Below, one piece after another: positions 29,367 to 38,746 of a stretch of DNA of 64,000 bases (the first letter of the stretch is position 1; the number at the start of each line of letters is the position of its first letter). The notes under the pieces were generated by a model. That model had not been told where the DNA came from. It worked only from the letters and a program-made list of their open reading frames with translations, and ran no database searches. The stretch is from Thermoanaerobacter wiegelii Rt8.B1. GTDB lineage: Bacteria > Bacillota > Thermoanaerobacteria > Thermoanaerobacterales > Thermoanaerobacteraceae. The stretch is from contig NC_015958.1 of the NCBI RefSeq assembly GCF_000147695.2, positions 1,404,501 through 1,468,500 of the forward strand, written 5' to 3'. The position numbers were made by a program, and so were the translations under genes.

Positions 29367-30357
29367 TTAACTCATCTCCCATTGACTCAATTTCTTCTTT
29401 TATGTGATTTAAGACATCATTATCTACAAAATTTTTAGCTTGTTTTATCGCATTAAAAATAGCTTTTGCTTTTGAGTTGCCATGGGCTTTTATGACTGGC
29501 TTTTTAATTCCTAAAAGAGGGGCTCCTCCGTATTCGGTGTAATCCATTTTTTTAGTTATTCTCTTTAGTCCCCCCATTATCAAAAGAGCACCCAGTTTAG
29601 TAAAAATATTTCGGGTCAACTCTTCCTTTAAAAGTTGAGAAATCACAGAAGCAATTCCTTCCATAGACTTTAGTATCGCATTTCCCACAAATCCATCGCA
29701 AACTACAACTTCACAGACGCCGTAAGGAATATCTCTTCCTTCCACATTCCCTATAAAATTTAATTTTGATTTTTTAAGTTCTTCAAAAGCCTTTTTTACT
29801 ACTTCATTTCCCTTTTCCTCTTCTGCTCCTATATTAAAAAGCCCTACTCTTGGTCTTTCTATTCCAAACATCTTCTCTGCATAGACATGTCCCATGACAG
29901 CAAATTGTACCAAATTTTGAGCATCACAATTAGTATTAGAACCTGCATCTAATAACACAGTAGCCCCATTTAAAGTAGGAAGTATTGGAGCTAGGGCAGG
30001 TCTGTCAATTCCTTTGATGCGCCCTAAAGTAAGCAGTGCTCCTGCCATCAAAGCACCTGTATTGCCAGCTGACAAAAAAGCATCTACCTCATCCTTTTTA
30101 AGAAGTTCTAAACCTACTATCATCGAAGAATCCTTTTTCTTTCTAACTGCCGTAACAGGTGCTTCATCATTTTCAATAACTTCTGAGGCATAAACAAGCT
30201 TAAGCCGTTTCTCCCTTCCTTGGAGACCACGTAAAACTTCTTCTTTCCCAATAAGGACAATTTCTATATCTTGAAAATACTTTAGTGCCTCTAAGCTGCC
30301 TTTAATTATCTCCTCTGGAGCATGGTCACCACCCATAGCATCAATTGCTAACCTCAA
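29359..30357 (-). CDS. plsX: Phosphate acyltransferase PlsX
   Basis: Converts acyl-ACP to acyl-phosphate for PlsY, the first step of phosphatidic acid synthesis. [12 protein letters not shown] at the start and [20 protein letters not shown] are family motifs. The best start is the TTG at 30357, since AAGGAG lies 8 bases upstream; a GTG three codons earlier lies inside the ribosome site. It overlaps the fapR stop and heads the lipid genes, as in B. subtilis. Confidence 0.95.
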   Translation of the reverse strand: MRLAIDAMGGDHAPEEIIKGSLEALKYFQDIEIVLIGKEEVLRGLQGREKRLKLVYASEVIENDEAPVTAVRKKKDSSMIVGLELLKKDEVDAFLSAGNTGALMAGALLTLGRIKGIDRPALAPILPTLNGATVLLDAGSNTNCDAQNLVQFAVMGHVYAEKMFGIERPRVGLFNIGAEEEKGNEVVKKAFEELKKSKLNFIGNVEGRDIPYGVCEVVVCDGFVGNAILKSMEGIASVISQLLKEELTRNIFTKLGALLIMGGLKRITKKMDYTEYGGAPLLGIKKPVIKAHGNSKAKAIFNAIKQAKNFVDNDVLNHIKEEIESMGDELSV

Positions 30358-30943
30358 CAGTGTCACTCCTTTTTTTTAGAAAGTCCTCATCAATAGCTAC
30401 TAAAATGAACTTACCTCTGAATACTTCCTTATCTTTAACTTTTATCTTAACCCAAACAAAATATTTGTTTCCTCTTTGACGTATCACTTCGGCTTTCGCC
30501 ACAAGTCTATCTCCTATTTTAACGGGAAACTTGTACTTTATGTTTGCCACTCCAATTAAAGCAGCAGAGGCATCAATAACAGACATAGCTAAAGACTCAG
30601 CCTGAGAATAAATGTATTGCCCCTTCACAATTTTTGTCTTGACAAAAACCATATCCTCTGTAGGCTCAAAAATTGAAATACCCCTTTTACCTAATTCTAA
30701 GTCTATTAGTTCTCCAACTACTTCAGTGCCTGTAATAGTTCTCACTTTTTGATAATTTTCTTCTGCAACAGTTTTTATACGCTCTCTAACTTCGGGGATT
30801 CCTAATTCCATCCTGTCAAGCCTTATAGTTTGTACACTCACTCCAAACATTTCTGCTAACTCGTCATCAGTATAAAAGGGGTTAGTATTTATTTTTTCTT
30901 TTAAAAGTCTTTGTCTTTCTACTTTACTCATTCGCACAGCCAT
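30341..30943 (-). CDS. fapR: Fatty acid biosynthesis transcriptional repressor FapR
   Basis: DeoR-like repressor of fatty acid and phospholipid genes, released by malonyl-CoA. The 200 residues have an N-terminal helix-turn-helix ([26 protein letters not shown], starting about residue 26) and a hot-dog thioesterase-like effector domain from about residue 75. Its place ahead of plsX and the fab genes is conserved. I could not point to a clear FapR operator upstream, only to a good promoter. Confidence 0.95.
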   Translation of the reverse strand: MAVRMSKVERQRLLKEKINTNPFYTDDELAEMFGVSVQTIRLDRMELGIPEVRERIKTVAEENYQKVRTITGTEVVGELIDLELGKRGISIFEPTEDMVFVKTKIVKGQYIYSQAESLAMSVIDASAALIGVANIKYKFPVKIGDRLVAKAEVIRQRGNKYFVWVKIKVKDKEVFRGKFILVAIDEDFLKKRSDTVEVSN

Positions 30944-30986
30944 ATTACCAGCTCCAGATATTAGTTGTTTTTATGACCTACCCAAA

Positions 30987-31015
30987 ATTATAAATTATTT
31001 TTTTTGTAAAATCAA
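30987..31015 (-). promoter_or_regulatory. Sigma-A promoter for the fapR-plsX-fab operon
   Basis: TTGATT and a perfect TATAAT on the minus strand with a 17-base spacer, about 44 bases before the fapR start and directly after the rpmF terminator. Confidence 0.7.
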
Positions 31016-31021
31016 CTAAAA

Positions 31022-31060
31022 AAAGTAGTAATAGGTCTTTTCCTATTACTACTTTTTTTG
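31022..31060. terminator. Intrinsic terminator after rpmF
   Basis: A 14-bp stem, AAAGTAGTAATAGG (31022-31035)/CCTATTACTACTTT (31042-31055), with T-rich flanks on both strands. On the minus strand a run of seven T follows. It separates rpmF from fapR. Confidence 0.85.
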
Positions 31061-31063
31061 CTC

Positions 31064-31246
31064 TTACTCTTCTACTTTTATTACCTCTCTATCTTTGTAA
31101 TAGCCGCAGTTAGGACATACTCTATGAGGTAGTTTAGGTTCATGACATCTTGGACACAAAACGTAAGCCGGTACAGCTATTTTATAACTATTATTCCTTC
31201 TGGTATCTCTTCTAGCCTTTGATGTCCTCCTCTTTGGAACTGGCAT
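31064..31246 (-). CDS. rpmF: 50S ribosomal protein L32
   Basis: Small zinc-ribbon protein of the large subunit. MPVPKRRTSKARRDTRR is the standard start, and four cysteines (CPRC and CPNC pairs) form the zinc site. At 60 residues it is typical. It follows the yceD-family gene, the usual yceD-rpmF pair, and ends with a strong terminator. Confidence 0.97.
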   Translation of the reverse strand: MPVPKRRTSKARRDTRRNNSYKIAVPAYVLCPRCHEPKLPHRVCPNCGYYKDREVIKVEE

Positions 31247-31263
31247 CTTAACACCTCCTACAT

Positions 31264-31749
31264 CTATTGCAGTAGTTTTGAAAGGACGGTAAGCCGCGGA
31301 TCAATATCTTCCCGCTTGCAGCTGCAGGTTTGATGGTTTAAATTAGTACCGCAAACAGGGCACAAGCCTTTGCAATCTTCTTTGCACAAAAATTTCATTG
31401 GCAATGACAATATCACAAAATGGACTACAAAAGTAGTTAAATCAAAATTTTCATAAAAACTGTCATCTACTTCTTCGTCTACTGACTCCTCTACATATTC
31501 CCGTAATTTAAGGTCTAAATTATAAATAAACTCATCCAAACATCTGTCGCAGACGGCATTTATACTACCTGTAATATCAAGTTCTGCCAAAAGCCCTTCT
31601 TTTTGCGCGGTAATAGTACCTTTTACATGTAGAGGAGTTACAATTTTGTATTCTTCCCCTTTAAATTCAATGCTCTCTATGTCCTCTACATAGTCTATAT
31701 TTATGCTGCGGCCAAGCTGTCCTTTGATTTTTAATAGATCGATTTTCAT
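31264..31749 (-). CDS. YceD family protein (DUF177)
   Basis: Conserved 161-residue protein nearly always next to rpmF; linked to 23S rRNA accumulation in other bacteria. A Cys cluster, CDRCLDEF in the middle and CKEDCKGLCPVCGTNLNHQTCSC near the end, suggests a metal site. It is preceded by a perfect sigma-A promoter and lies 17 bases before rpmF. Confidence 0.9.
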   Translation of the reverse strand: MKIDLLKIKGQLGRSINIDYVEDIESIEFKGEEYKIVTPLHVKGTITAQKEGLLAELDITGSINAVCDRCLDEFIYNLDLKLREYVEESVDEEVDDSFYENFDLTTFVVHFVILSLPMKFLCKEDCKGLCPVCGTNLNHQTCSCKREDIDPRLTVLSKLLQ

Positions 31750-31785
31750 TTTTCTTCACACACCTTAAAATAATTGACATCACCT

Positions 31786-31814
31786 ATTATACTAACCCCA
31801 CAACCCGTTGTCAA
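31786..31814 (-). promoter_or_regulatory. Consensus sigma-A promoter for yceD-rpmF
   Basis: TTGACA and TATAAT, both perfect consensus, with a 17-base spacer on the minus strand; 37 bases before the start codon. One of the strongest promoters in the window. Confidence 0.85.
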
Positions 31815-31820
31815 GATTAT

Positions 31821-33026
31821 CTACTTTAAACCCCTTACCAATTTTTCAGTATCTTTAGCTATCATATATTCTTCATTTGTAGGAATAACCATAACTTTAA
31901 CTTTTGAATCTTCTGTAGATATAATTTCCTCTTTTCCTCTCACATTATTTTTCTCTTTGTCCAGTTTAAAGCCTAAAAACTCTAGATCCTCTAAAATAAA
32001 CTCTCTCATTTCTGGTCCATTCTCTCCAACTCCAGCAGTAAATACAATTACATCAACACCACCCATAGCAGCTACATAAGAACCTATTGTCTTTTTCACC
32101 CTATAAGTGAAAACTTTTAATGCCAACATAGCCCTTTTATGCCCTTCTTTAAAAGCTGCATTTTCTATATCTCTAAAGTCATTACTTATTCCTGAAATTC
32201 CGTATACACCTGATTTCTTATTGAGTATATCTATAACCTGTTCTGCAGTCAATCCTTCTTTTTCCATTAAGAAAGTTATAATTGAAGGATCAACATTTCC
32301 TGACCTTGTACCCATAGCCAGCCCTTCTAATGGTGTAAATCCCATACTTGTATCTATCGACTTACCGCCTTTAACCGCAGCAATACTAGAACCATTTCCT
32401 AAATGGCAAGTAATGATTCTCAACTCTTCAATAGGCCTATTTAATATTTCAGCAGCTCTTAAAGATACATATCTATGAGAAGTCCCATGGAATCCATATC
32501 TTCTTATTCTGTATTTTTCGTAGTATTCATAAGGAATGGGATAAATATACGCATAATCTGGCATTGTTTGATGGAAAGCCGTATCAAAAACTGCTGCCAT
32601 CGGCACCCCTGGCATTATCTGCTGACAAGCTTTTATCCCCTCAATATTAGCAGGATTGTGCAAAGGCGCAAGGTCAATACATGCTTCTAATTTTTTGATT
32701 ACCTCATCGTCAATCAATACGGAATCAGTAAAAAACTCTCCCCCGTGCACAACTCTATGTCCTACTGCATCTATTTCTTTCATATCTTTTAATATTCCGA
32801 TTTCTTTATCTACTAAAGCCTCTAAAACAATTTGTATAGCTTCTTTATGATTTTTCATATCTTTTTGTATTTTTATTTTATCTTTGCCCTCTACTTGATG
32901 AGTTAAAAGAGAATCATTGATACCTATCCTTTCCGCCAATCCTTTCGCTAGCACTTTCCCATTATCCATATCTAGCAATTGATACTTTAATGACGAGCTT
33001 CCACAGTTCATGACTAAAATTTTCAT
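31821..33026 (-). CDS. ackA: Acetate kinase
   Basis: Makes ATP and acetate from acetyl phosphate, the last step of the fermentative acetate pathway. [19 protein letters not shown] (phosphate loop), [19 protein letters not shown] and [12 protein letters not shown] are all present. The ATG at 33026 has AAGGAGG upstream, giving about 401 residues; the 16 codons before it are not part of the family. It lies 20 bases after pta, so the two are co-expressed. Confidence 0.97.
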   Translation of the reverse strand: MKILVMNCGSSSLKYQLLDMDNGKVLAKGLAERIGINDSLLTHQVEGKDKIKIQKDMKNHKEAIQIVLEALVDKEIGILKDMKEIDAVGHRVVHGGEFFTDSVLIDDEVIKKLEACIDLAPLHNPANIEGIKACQQIMPGVPMAAVFDTAFHQTMPDYAYIYPIPYEYYEKYRIRRYGFHGTSHRYVSLRAAEILNRPIEELRIITCHLGNGSSIAAVKGGKSIDTSMGFTPLEGLAMGTRSGNVDPSIITFLMEKEGLTAEQVIDILNKKSGVYGISGISNDFRDIENAAFKEGHKRAMLALKVFTYRVKKTIGSYVAAMGGVDVIVFTAGVGENGPEMREFILEDLEFLGFKLDKEKNNVRGKEEIISTEDSKVKVMVIPTNEEYMIAKDTEKLVRGLK

Positions 33027-33045
33027 AATCGCTGCCTCCTTAAAG

Positions 33046-34044
33046 TTAATTTTGCACCCCTTGAGCTTGTACACAAGTTATTGCTATAACATTAACAATA
33101 TCTTCTACACTACAACCTCTTGACAAGTCATTGATAGGTTTTGCAAGACCTTGAGAAATTGGTCCGATAGCATTAGCTTTAGCAAGTCTTTGCACTAGCT
33201 TATATCCAATGTTTCCCGCTTGCAAATCTGGGAAAATAAGTACATTTGCACTACCCGCTACAGGACTTCCTGGAGCCTTTAACTCTCCAACTTCTTTTAC
33301 AATCGCAGCATCTAATTGAAGCTCACCATCAATTAGCAAATCAGGCGCCAATTCTTTTGCGATTTTTGTTGCATTTTTCACCTTATCTACTAATTCATGG
33401 TTTGCACTTCCTTTGGTAGAAAATGACAGCATAGCAATTCTCGGTTCAATTCCAGCAAGGACTTTTGCAGTATGGGCAGAAGCAATAGCAATTGCCGCTA
33501 ATTCCTCTTCATTAGGATTAGGATTTATTGCGCAATCAGCAAAAATAAATACTCCATCACTTCCATAAGTGCAATTAGGTACTTCCATTATAAAGGCGCT
33601 TGACACTACTTTAACGCCTGCAGCAGTTTTTACAATTTGAAAAGCCGGTCTGAAAACATCAGCAGTAGCGTGAATTGCCCCTGATACCATACCATCCACA
33701 TCGCCTAATTTGACCATCATAACCCCGTAGTACATAGGGTCTTTCATAATTTGATATGCCTGTTCTTCTGTAACTCCCTTGTTTTTTCTCAAATTATAGT
33801 ATTCTTCAGCATATTTTTGTAAAAGAGGTGACTTTTCAGGGTCTATAATCTCTGCCTTTGAGATATCCAATCCCTTTGCTTTTTCTTTTATTTCTTCTTC
33901 TTTTCCTACCAAAACCACGTCAGCAATACCTTCTTTAATAACCTTTTCGGCAGCTTTTAAAGTCCGCGCTTCACTTCCCTCAGGAAGCACAATCCTTTTT
34001 TTATTAGCTTTAGCCTTTTGTATGATACTATCCATTACTGCCAT
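33046..34044 (-). CDS. pta: Phosphate acetyltransferase
   Basis: Converts acetyl-CoA and phosphate to acetyl phosphate. The 332-residue short form shows [16 protein letters not shown] at the start, [20 protein letters not shown] and [13 protein letters not shown]. It forms an operon with ackA and is divergent from tmcAL over a short AT-rich region with overlapping promoter candidates. Confidence 0.97.
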   Translation of the reverse strand: MAVMDSIIQKAKANKKRIVLPEGSEARTLKAAEKVIKEGIADVVLVGKEEEIKEKAKGLDISKAEIIDPEKSPLLQKYAEEYYNLRKNKGVTEEQAYQIMKDPMYYGVMMVKLGDVDGMVSGAIHATADVFRPAFQIVKTAAGVKVVSSAFIMEVPNCTYGSDGVFIFADCAINPNPNEEELAAIAIASAHTAKVLAGIEPRIAMLSFSTKGSANHELVDKVKNATKIAKELAPDLLIDGELQLDAAIVKEVGELKAPGSPVAGSANVLIFPDLQAGNIGYKLVQRLAKANAIGPISQGLAKPINDLSRGCSVEDIVNVIAITCVQAQGVQN

Positions 34045-34103
34045 TTAAAATCTCCCTTCCTTTTTTAATTTTATCACTATAATATTGTATACACGATCTC
34101 CCT

Positions 34104-34132
34104 TTTACATTTTATCATATTTTATGTAAAAT
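34104..34132 (+). promoter_or_regulatory. Sigma-A promoter for tmcAL
   Basis: TTTACA and TAAAAT with a 17-base spacer on the plus strand, about 45 bases before the tmcAL start. The site is nearly symmetric (TTTTACAT...ATGTAAAA), so a weaker minus-strand promoter toward pta overlaps it. Confidence 0.6.
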
Positions 34133-34176
34133 AATAAGTATATCTTAAAAATTTTTTTGAAAGGACAAGAAGTTAT

Positions 34177-35381
34177 ATGGGAATTTTAGGAATTATTGTC
34201 GAATATAATCCTTTTCACAATGGCCACCTTTATCATCTGCAAACTTCAAAAAAATTAACCAAATGCGATTATACTATAGCAGTAATGAGTGGAAATTTTG
34301 TACAAAGAGGAGAGCCAGCTATTGTAGACAAATGGAAGCGAACTCAAATGGCATTAAAAGCCGGTATAGATTTGGTAATCGAGTTACCAGTAGTTTATGC
34401 TACCTCTACAGCTGAAAATTTCGCTTATGGAGCGGTGAAACTATTAGATTCTTTAAAAATAGTAGATTGTATTTCCTTTGGGAGTGAAAAAGGCGATTTA
34501 AGCGAACTCACAAAAATTGCTGAAATACTTTTAGAAGAGCCAATTTATTATAGAAAAGCATTAAAAGAATATTTAAAAAGCGGCATAACCTTTGCAAAAG
34601 CACGGGAATTAGCATTACAAAAAGTTATAAATAATAATGAAATAGAAAAGATTTTACAAACATCCAATAACATATTGGCAATAGAATACCTTAAATCTTT
34701 AAAGAAAATAGGTAGTTCTATTACACCTTTTACTATAAAGCGAAAAGGCTCTTTGTATACTTCGTTAGAACTAAAAGGAGAATTTGCCAGTGCCTCTTCT
34801 ATAAGAAAGCATATTTTTGAAAAAGGACTAGAAGGTTTAGAAAAATATATACCGGACTTTACAAAAGAAATTTTGCAAAGTTCTTTTGAAAAAAACAAGG
34901 TCCCATATCTTTAGAGGAATTTTCTAATATTTTAATTTATCTGTTGAGAAATCACATTCCTCTCAATCACATATTTGATGTCTCTGAAGGCTTAGAAAAT
35001 AAAATTTACAAAGCTTCTTATAAAACTAATAATGTTGAAGAACTTATAAAACTTGTAAAATCAAAGCGATACACAGAAAGCAGAATAAGGCATATACTTA
35101 TTCATCTATTACTTAATATAGATAAACAAATTTTTAAAGAATTTGATGGCCCTAATTATATAAGGGTTTTGGGTTTTAATGAAAAGGGCAAAGAAATGCT
35201 AAGAGAAATAAAGAAAAAATCTCCCCTCCCTATAATTACAAAAGTATCACAATATAAAATCAAACTATCTAATACTAAAATGTTTGAAAAAGATTTATTT
35301 GCTACTGATGTCTATACTTTAGCTTATAAAAACTCCTCTATCGCCGGTTTAGACTTTATACATCCTTTAATAAAACTTTAA
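34177..35381 (+). pseudogene. tmcAL: tRNA(Met) cytidine acetate ligase TmcAL, one-base frameshift
   Basis: Nucleotidyltransferase-fold ligase (UPF0348/YlbM) that forms N4-acetylcytidine at the wobble position of elongator tRNA-Met using acetate and ATP. The upstream frame has IVEYNPFHNGHLYHL (HxGH motif) and SGNFVQRGEPAIVDK. The downstream frame (from about 34900, ending 35381) has RNHIPLNHIFDVSEGLENKI and the conserved C-terminal domain. The two meet near the A7 run at 34889-34895, where one extra base restores a single frame of about 400 residues, the normal length. An acetate-using enzyme beside pta-ackA is a pleasing but common context. Confidence 0.88.
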
Positions 35382-35383
35382 AT

Positions 35384-35449
35384 TCCCCACCATTCATTTT
35401 TAAAGGACTTTCTAAATAATATAGTAATGATACCAAAACAAGGTGGGGA
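35384..35449 (+). promoter_or_regulatory. Inverted repeat that could sequester the ylbJ ribosome site
   Basis: TCCCCACC (35384-35391) is the exact complement of GGTGGGGA (from about 35442), which is the ribosome-binding region of ylbJ. The arms are about 50 bases apart. It may control translation of ylbJ or simply be a weak terminator for tmcAL. Confidence 0.35.
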
Positions 35450-35455
35450 TAAATC

Positions 35456-36637
35456 TTGAAAAACACCTTTTTAAATATTTTTATTTCTTTTTTAATTTTA
35501 ATGGTACTATCTTTAATACTTTTCCCTAAAGAAGCATTAGAAGCCGCCAAAGGCGGTATAAACCTTTGGCTTTTTACCATTACTCCTTCTCTACTTCCTT
35601 TTTTCATAGGTTCAGAGCTTCTTTTACAATTAGGAGTAGTACATTTTTTAGGCACTTTTTTAGAGCCTATAATGAGGCCCTTATTTAACGTGCCGGGAAG
35701 TGGCTCTTTTGCGATGGCAATCGGATACACTTCCGGTTATCCCGTGGGGGCTCAAGTGATATCAAGACTTTGGGAAGAAAATTTATGCACAACAGAAGAA
35801 GCAGAAAAGCTCATGTCCTTTTGCAATAATTCAGGCCCCCTTTTTATGTTAGGAGCCGTCGCAATTGGCATGTTCGGTAGTCCAAAAGCCGGATACATAA
35901 TCATGGCTTCTAATTACTTAGCAGCTATAACCACTGGACTTCTCTTTCGTCTCTACAAGAAAAATTCTTATAAAAAGTCCCTTTCAACAAAAAACCTTTT
36001 AAATGCTGCCATCAAAAAAATGTATTATACAAGAGAGCAGAACAAAAAAAGCTTAAGTACTATCCTGTCAGAAGCTGTTTCCAAATCAACAAATACTATT
36101 ATCATGATAGGAGGTTATGTTATACTTTTTTCAGTGGTAATAGAATTTTTAAAACTGTATAAAATTTTGGATTTTCTTTCTTACTTCATATCTCCTATAT
36201 TCTTATTATTAGGTTTTGACAAAAGTCTAATACCTGCTTTTTTAAGTGGCTTCTTAGAAATAACAGTAGGTTCAAACTTAATAAGCCAAGTTTCTGCGCC
36301 TTTAGAACAAAAAGTAGTATTAGTAAGCGCTATAATAGCATGGGGCGGAATATCGATACATGGACAAGTGTTAGGAGTAATAGCAAAAACAAAAATAAAA
36401 TATCTTCCTTATTTCATTGCAAAAACAATCCAATTTTTTCTTGCCGCTTTATACTCCTATTGGTTACTCTCAGTAATAAAAATTCAAGAAGAAAATGCAA
36501 TTTCCCACGTTTTCAACCTATATACTTACAAAAATTCCTGGGACATATTTCAATTTTCTTCAATAATTTTTATAATTGTCACTTTGACCATTCTACTTTT
36601 TGCAATAGCTATAAAACAATATCTACAACAACATTAA
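35456..36637 (+). CDS. ylbJ: Sporulation integral membrane protein YlbJ
   Basis: Membrane protein needed for spore cortex formation and, in B. subtilis, controlled by sigma-E. The 393 residues have about eight hydrophobic segments and nucleoside-transporter-like GATE folds (GYTSGYPVGAQVISRLWEENLCTTEEAEKLMSFCNNSGP region). The start is TTG with GGTGGGG 7 bases upstream. I see only a poor sigma-E candidate. The stop codon lies directly next to the stop of the convergent coiled-coil gene. Confidence 0.93.
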   Translation: MKNTFLNIFISFLILMVLSLILFPKEALEAAKGGINLWLFTITPSLLPFFIGSELLLQLGVVHFLGTFLEPIMRPLFNVPGSGSFAMAIGYTSGYPVGAQVISRLWEENLCTTEEAEKLMSFCNNSGPLFMLGAVAIGMFGSPKAGYIIMASNYLAAITTGLLFRLYKKNSYKKSLSTKNLLNAAIKKMYYTREQNKKSLSTILSEAVSKSTNTIIMIGGYVILFSVVIEFLKLYKILDFLSYFISPIFLLLGFDKSLIPAFLSGFLEITVGSNLISQVSAPLEQKVVLVSAIIAWGGISIHGQVLGVIAKTKIKYLPYFIAKTIQFFLAALYSYWLLSVIKIQEENAISHVFNLYTYKNSWDIFQFSSIIFIIVTLTILLFAIAIKQYLQQH

Positions 36638-37102
36638 CTATTTGTTGCCTTTTAATTCTTCTCTATTTCTCTTAATAGTTTCTAATATTTCAGACACCTG
36701 TGACTCAATTTTAGCAAGTAATTCATCAGCATATTCTCTACTTCCTAACCTTATTTCCTTTGCATTAGCTTGGGCAGTAGAGATTATTTCTGCTGCCGTC
36801 TTTTCCGCCTTTTTAACTATCTCACTTTCACTCACCATTTCCTTAATCTTTTGTTCGGCTTCTTTTATTATCATTTCTGCTTCCTGTTGTGCCTCTAAAA
36901 GAATTCTTTGCCTTTCTTGTTTGATCCATTCCGCCCTTTTAAATTCATCTGGCAATTTTATTCGGATTTGTCTTATTAAGTCCAAAACTTCTTCTTTGTT
37001 TATCAAAACTTTGTTAGAAAGAGGAATAGAAGAACTGTTTTCTATAATGTCTTCTAATTCTTCTAAAAGATTAAGAACTTCTAAACCATCAAAATTTGAC
37101 AA
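36638..37102 (-). CDS. Coiled-coil protein resembling ATPase subunit H/DivIVA-type proteins
   Basis: A 154-residue soluble protein, mostly helical. Residues about 60-150 form a long charged coiled coil with an Ala-rich heptad pattern (LLEAQQEAEMIIKEAEQKI). Such genes next to coaD in clostridia are often labelled ATPase, but I see no nucleotide-binding motif. The start is TTG with GGGGG upstream. It is last in an rsmD-coaD unit and convergent with ylbJ without any spacing. Function unknown. Confidence 0.8.
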   Translation of the reverse strand: MSNFDGLEVLNLLEELEDIIENSSSIPLSNKVLINKEEVLDLIRQIRIKLPDEFKRAEWIKQERQRILLEAQQEAEMIIKEAEQKIKEMVSESEIVKKAEKTAAEIISTAQANAKEIRLGSREYADELLAKIESQVSEILETIKRNREELKGNK

Positions 37103-37116
37103 AAATAAAACCCCCT

Positions 37117-37599
37117 TTAATTATCTGAAAATTTTTCCATTAATTTTTGAGCCACAATATCAGGCACAAACTCAGAAAGACAACCGCCAAATTGTGCAAT
37201 TTCTTTTACTACACTGGAACTTAAATATCCATACTTTGCATTAGTCATTAAAAAAATAGTTTCAACAGAAGGGTTTAATTTTTTATTGATTAGCGCCATT
37301 TGGAACTCATATTCAAAATCAGATACCATTCTTAAGCCTTTTATTATAGCATTAGCATTGACTTTCTTAGCATAATCTACCAATAAACCATCAAAATAAT
37401 CGATCTCTACATTAGGAATATCATAAGTTACCGCTTTTAAAAGCTCTACCCTTTCTTCCACTGAAAATAAAGGCTTTTTCGACGGATTTAAAAGCACAGC
37501 TACAATAAGCTTATCAAACAGATTTGCTCCTCTTTTTATAATATCAATGTGTCCATAGGTAACTGGATCAAAACTCCCTGGATAAATTGCAGTTTTCAT
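37117..37599 (-). CDS. coaD: Phosphopantetheine adenylyltransferase
   Basis: Makes dephospho-CoA from 4'-phosphopantetheine and [27 protein letters not shown] carries the TxGH nucleotidyltransferase motif, and [17 protein letters not shown] the ISSTxVR-like one. Length of 160 is normal. It overlaps rsmD by 4 bases, the usual pair. Confidence 0.97.
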   Translation of the reverse strand: MKTAIYPGSFDPVTYGHIDIIKRGANLFDKLIVAVLLNPSKKPLFSVEERVELLKAVTYDIPNVEIDYFDGLLVDYAKKVNANAIIKGLRMVSDFEYEFQMALINKKLNPSVETIFLMTNAKYGYLSSSVVKEIAQFGGCLSEFVPDIVAQKLMEKFSDN

Positions 37600-38156
37600 A
37601 TTTCCTCCTTATAAAATGATAATATCGTCTCCCCATATTTATTTTCCCTTATCTTTACTAAATTTCCATACCTTTCTCTTATTTTATCATTTTTATGGTG
37701 TTCTGCTATGATAATGCCGTCTTCCTTTAAAACTTTAGCCTCTCCAAGCTTTATAAGAGTTTTTTCGGCAAGGTTTTGATAATAAGGGGGATCTAAAAAT
37801 ATTATATCAAACTTTGTGTTATTTTTGTCTAATATTTCAATAACTTTCAACACATCTCGGTGAAGTATTTTAGCAAAAGGTATTAAATTTAATTCAGCTA
37901 CATTCTCCCTTATGCATTTTATGCTTTTTAAACTTTTATCTACAAAATAGCAAAACTGGGCCCCTCTGCTTAATGCTTCGATGCCTATATTACCTGTGCC
38001 CGCAAATAAATCCAAAAAAATACTTCCTTCTATTTTATTCATCAATATATTAAACAGTGATTCCTTAACTCTATCAGCAGTTGGCCGCACTTCACTGCCA
38101 TCTAAAGATTTTACCTTTCTTCCCTTTAACTTACCTGCTATCACTCTCAAAGACAT
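37596..38156 (-). CDS. rsmD: 16S rRNA (guanine-N2)-methyltransferase RsmD
   Basis: Methylates G966 (E. coli numbering) of 16S r[23 protein letters not shown] is the SAM motif I, and FLDPPYYQ the catalytic (N/D)PPY. I take the ATG at 38156 ([15 protein letters not shown]). Translationally coupled to coaD by a 4-base overlap. A promoter lies at 38176-38205. Confidence 0.95.
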   Translation of the reverse strand: MSLRVIAGKLKGRKVKSLDGSEVRPTADRVKESLFNILMNKIEGSIFLDLFAGTGNIGIEALSRGAQFCYFVDKSLKSIKCIRENVAELNLIPFAKILHRDVLKVIEILDKNNTKFDIIFLDPPYYQNLAEKTLIKLGEAKVLKEDGIIIAEHHKNDKIRERYGNLVKIRENKYGETILSFYKEEI

Positions 38157-38175
38157 TACCCCCACTTCAACAATT

Positions 38176-38205
38176 ATTTTAGCATATTTTTAAAAAATAT
38201 CACAA
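38176..38205 (-). promoter_or_regulatory. Sigma-A promoter for rsmD-coaD
   Basis: TTGTGA and TAAAAT with an 18-base spacer on the minus strand, 20 bases before the start codon. Confidence 0.5.
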
Positions 38206-38212
38206 AAAATAT

Positions 38213-38243
38213 GTATAAAATTTTTTCAAAATGGCAAATAATA
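38213..38243 (+). promoter_or_regulatory. Candidate forespore-type (sigma-F/G-like) promoter, plus strand
   Basis: GTATA, a 16-base spacer and GCAAATAATA fit the sigma-F consensus GYWTA-N16-GgnrAnAnTw except for one base. It would start the candidate small RNA at about 38249. A near copy lies at 39055-39084. Confidence 0.4.
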
Positions 38244-38248
38244 TTTAT

Positions 38249-38362
38249 GGGAACAGAAATTTCCCCAAAATTCTTCCTTCAATTTCTCCTCTCCCAGTCC
38301 AGGTAGGCAACTACCTGGATTAAAATTTTAAAAGGGCAATCACAAGGACTGCCCTTTTTTAT
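38249..38362 (+). ncRNA. Candidate small RNA between rsmD and the first SASP gene
   Basis: No ORF. The plus strand shows an ordered set of RNA features. First comes a small hairpin, GGGAA/TTCCC (38249-38265). An unpaired CU-rich stretch follows (38271-38296, with TTTCTCCTCTCCC, complementary to Shine-Dalgarno sequences). Next is a perfect 9-bp hairpin capped by GCAA, TCCAGGTAG/CTACCTGGA (38298-38319). Last is a 9-bp terminator stem with six T (38330-38360). This is the layout of many Firmicute regulatory small RNAs. It is convergent with the SASP gene at 38374 and shares its terminator. It could instead be only SASP 3' sequence. Confidence 0.4.
38330..38362. terminator. Bidirectional intrinsic terminator
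   Basis: AAAAGGGCA (38330-38338) and TGCCCTTTT (38350-38358) form a 9-bp stem with T-rich flanks on both strands. On the minus strand it ends the SASP gene at 38374; on the plus strand it ends the candidate small RNA. Confidence 0.8.
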
Positions 38363-38373
38363 TATAAATTATT

Positions 38374-38601
38374 TTATTTCCAAGTTCCTTTGCTGGCCAT
38401 CTGGCTTTCTGCCATTTGTATCATTTTCCTTACCATATGGCCACCTACAGCACCGCAATCTCTTGATGTGAGGTTGCCCCAGTAACCATCAGCTGGAGGA
38501 GTTATCCCTAATTCATTAGCTATCTCATACTTCCATTGGCTCATAACCTGTTTTGCTTCTCTTACCACAAGAGGATTCTTAGTTTCTGATCCTACAGCCA
38601 T
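38374..38601 (-). CDS. Small acid-soluble spore protein, alpha/beta type (copy 1)
   Basis: DNA-binding protein that coats and protects spore DNA and is degraded at germination. The 75 residues MAVGSETKNPLVVREAKQ... contain the germination-protease-type site ELGITPP and the conserved DNLTSRDCG-like NLTSRDCGAVGGHMVRKMI. The ATG at 38601 follows GGAGGTGATTAAA. Nearly identical to the SASP at 38747-38974 and with the same promoter type, so a tandem duplication. Confidence 0.96.
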   Translation of the reverse strand: MAVGSETKNPLVVREAKQVMSQWKYEIANELGITPPADGYWGNLTSRDCGAVGGHMVRKMIQMAESQMASKGTWK

Positions 38602-38632
38602 TTTAATCACCTCCTAAATCATGTTCCATTAT

Positions 38633-38661
38633 TAATTTAACCCGCTATTTAGGTTATATAC
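38633..38661 (-). promoter_or_regulatory. Forespore-type promoter of SASP copy 1
   Basis: On the minus strand GTATA, 14 bases and GGTTAAATTA. The second SASP gene has GTTTA, also 14 bases, and the identical GGTTAAATTA. This resembles the sigma-F/sigma-G consensus with a slightly short spacer. Confidence 0.55.
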
Positions 38662-38695
38662 CTGTAAACTATTGCTATATATACCTTATTAATAT

Positions 38696-38730
38696 AAAAA
38701 AAGGATATCCCAAAGGGATATCCTTTTTTT
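38696..38730. terminator. Strong bidirectional terminator after SASP copy 2
   Basis: A perfect 16-bp stem, 38696-38711 with 38715-38730 (core GGATATCCC/GGGATATCC), with a three-base loop and A/T runs on both sides. Confidence 0.85.
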
Positions 38731-38746
38731 ATATTAATAATATGAT

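Noticed and set aside
30944..30986. FapR operator upstream of fapR
   Set aside because: A TTAGT...ACCTA-like stretch is present but its spacing does not fit the known palindrome; I could not support it.
36642..37244. Plus-strand ORF of 200 codons
   Set aside because: Antisense to the coiled-coil gene and coaD; composition is a shadow of the A-rich coding strand.
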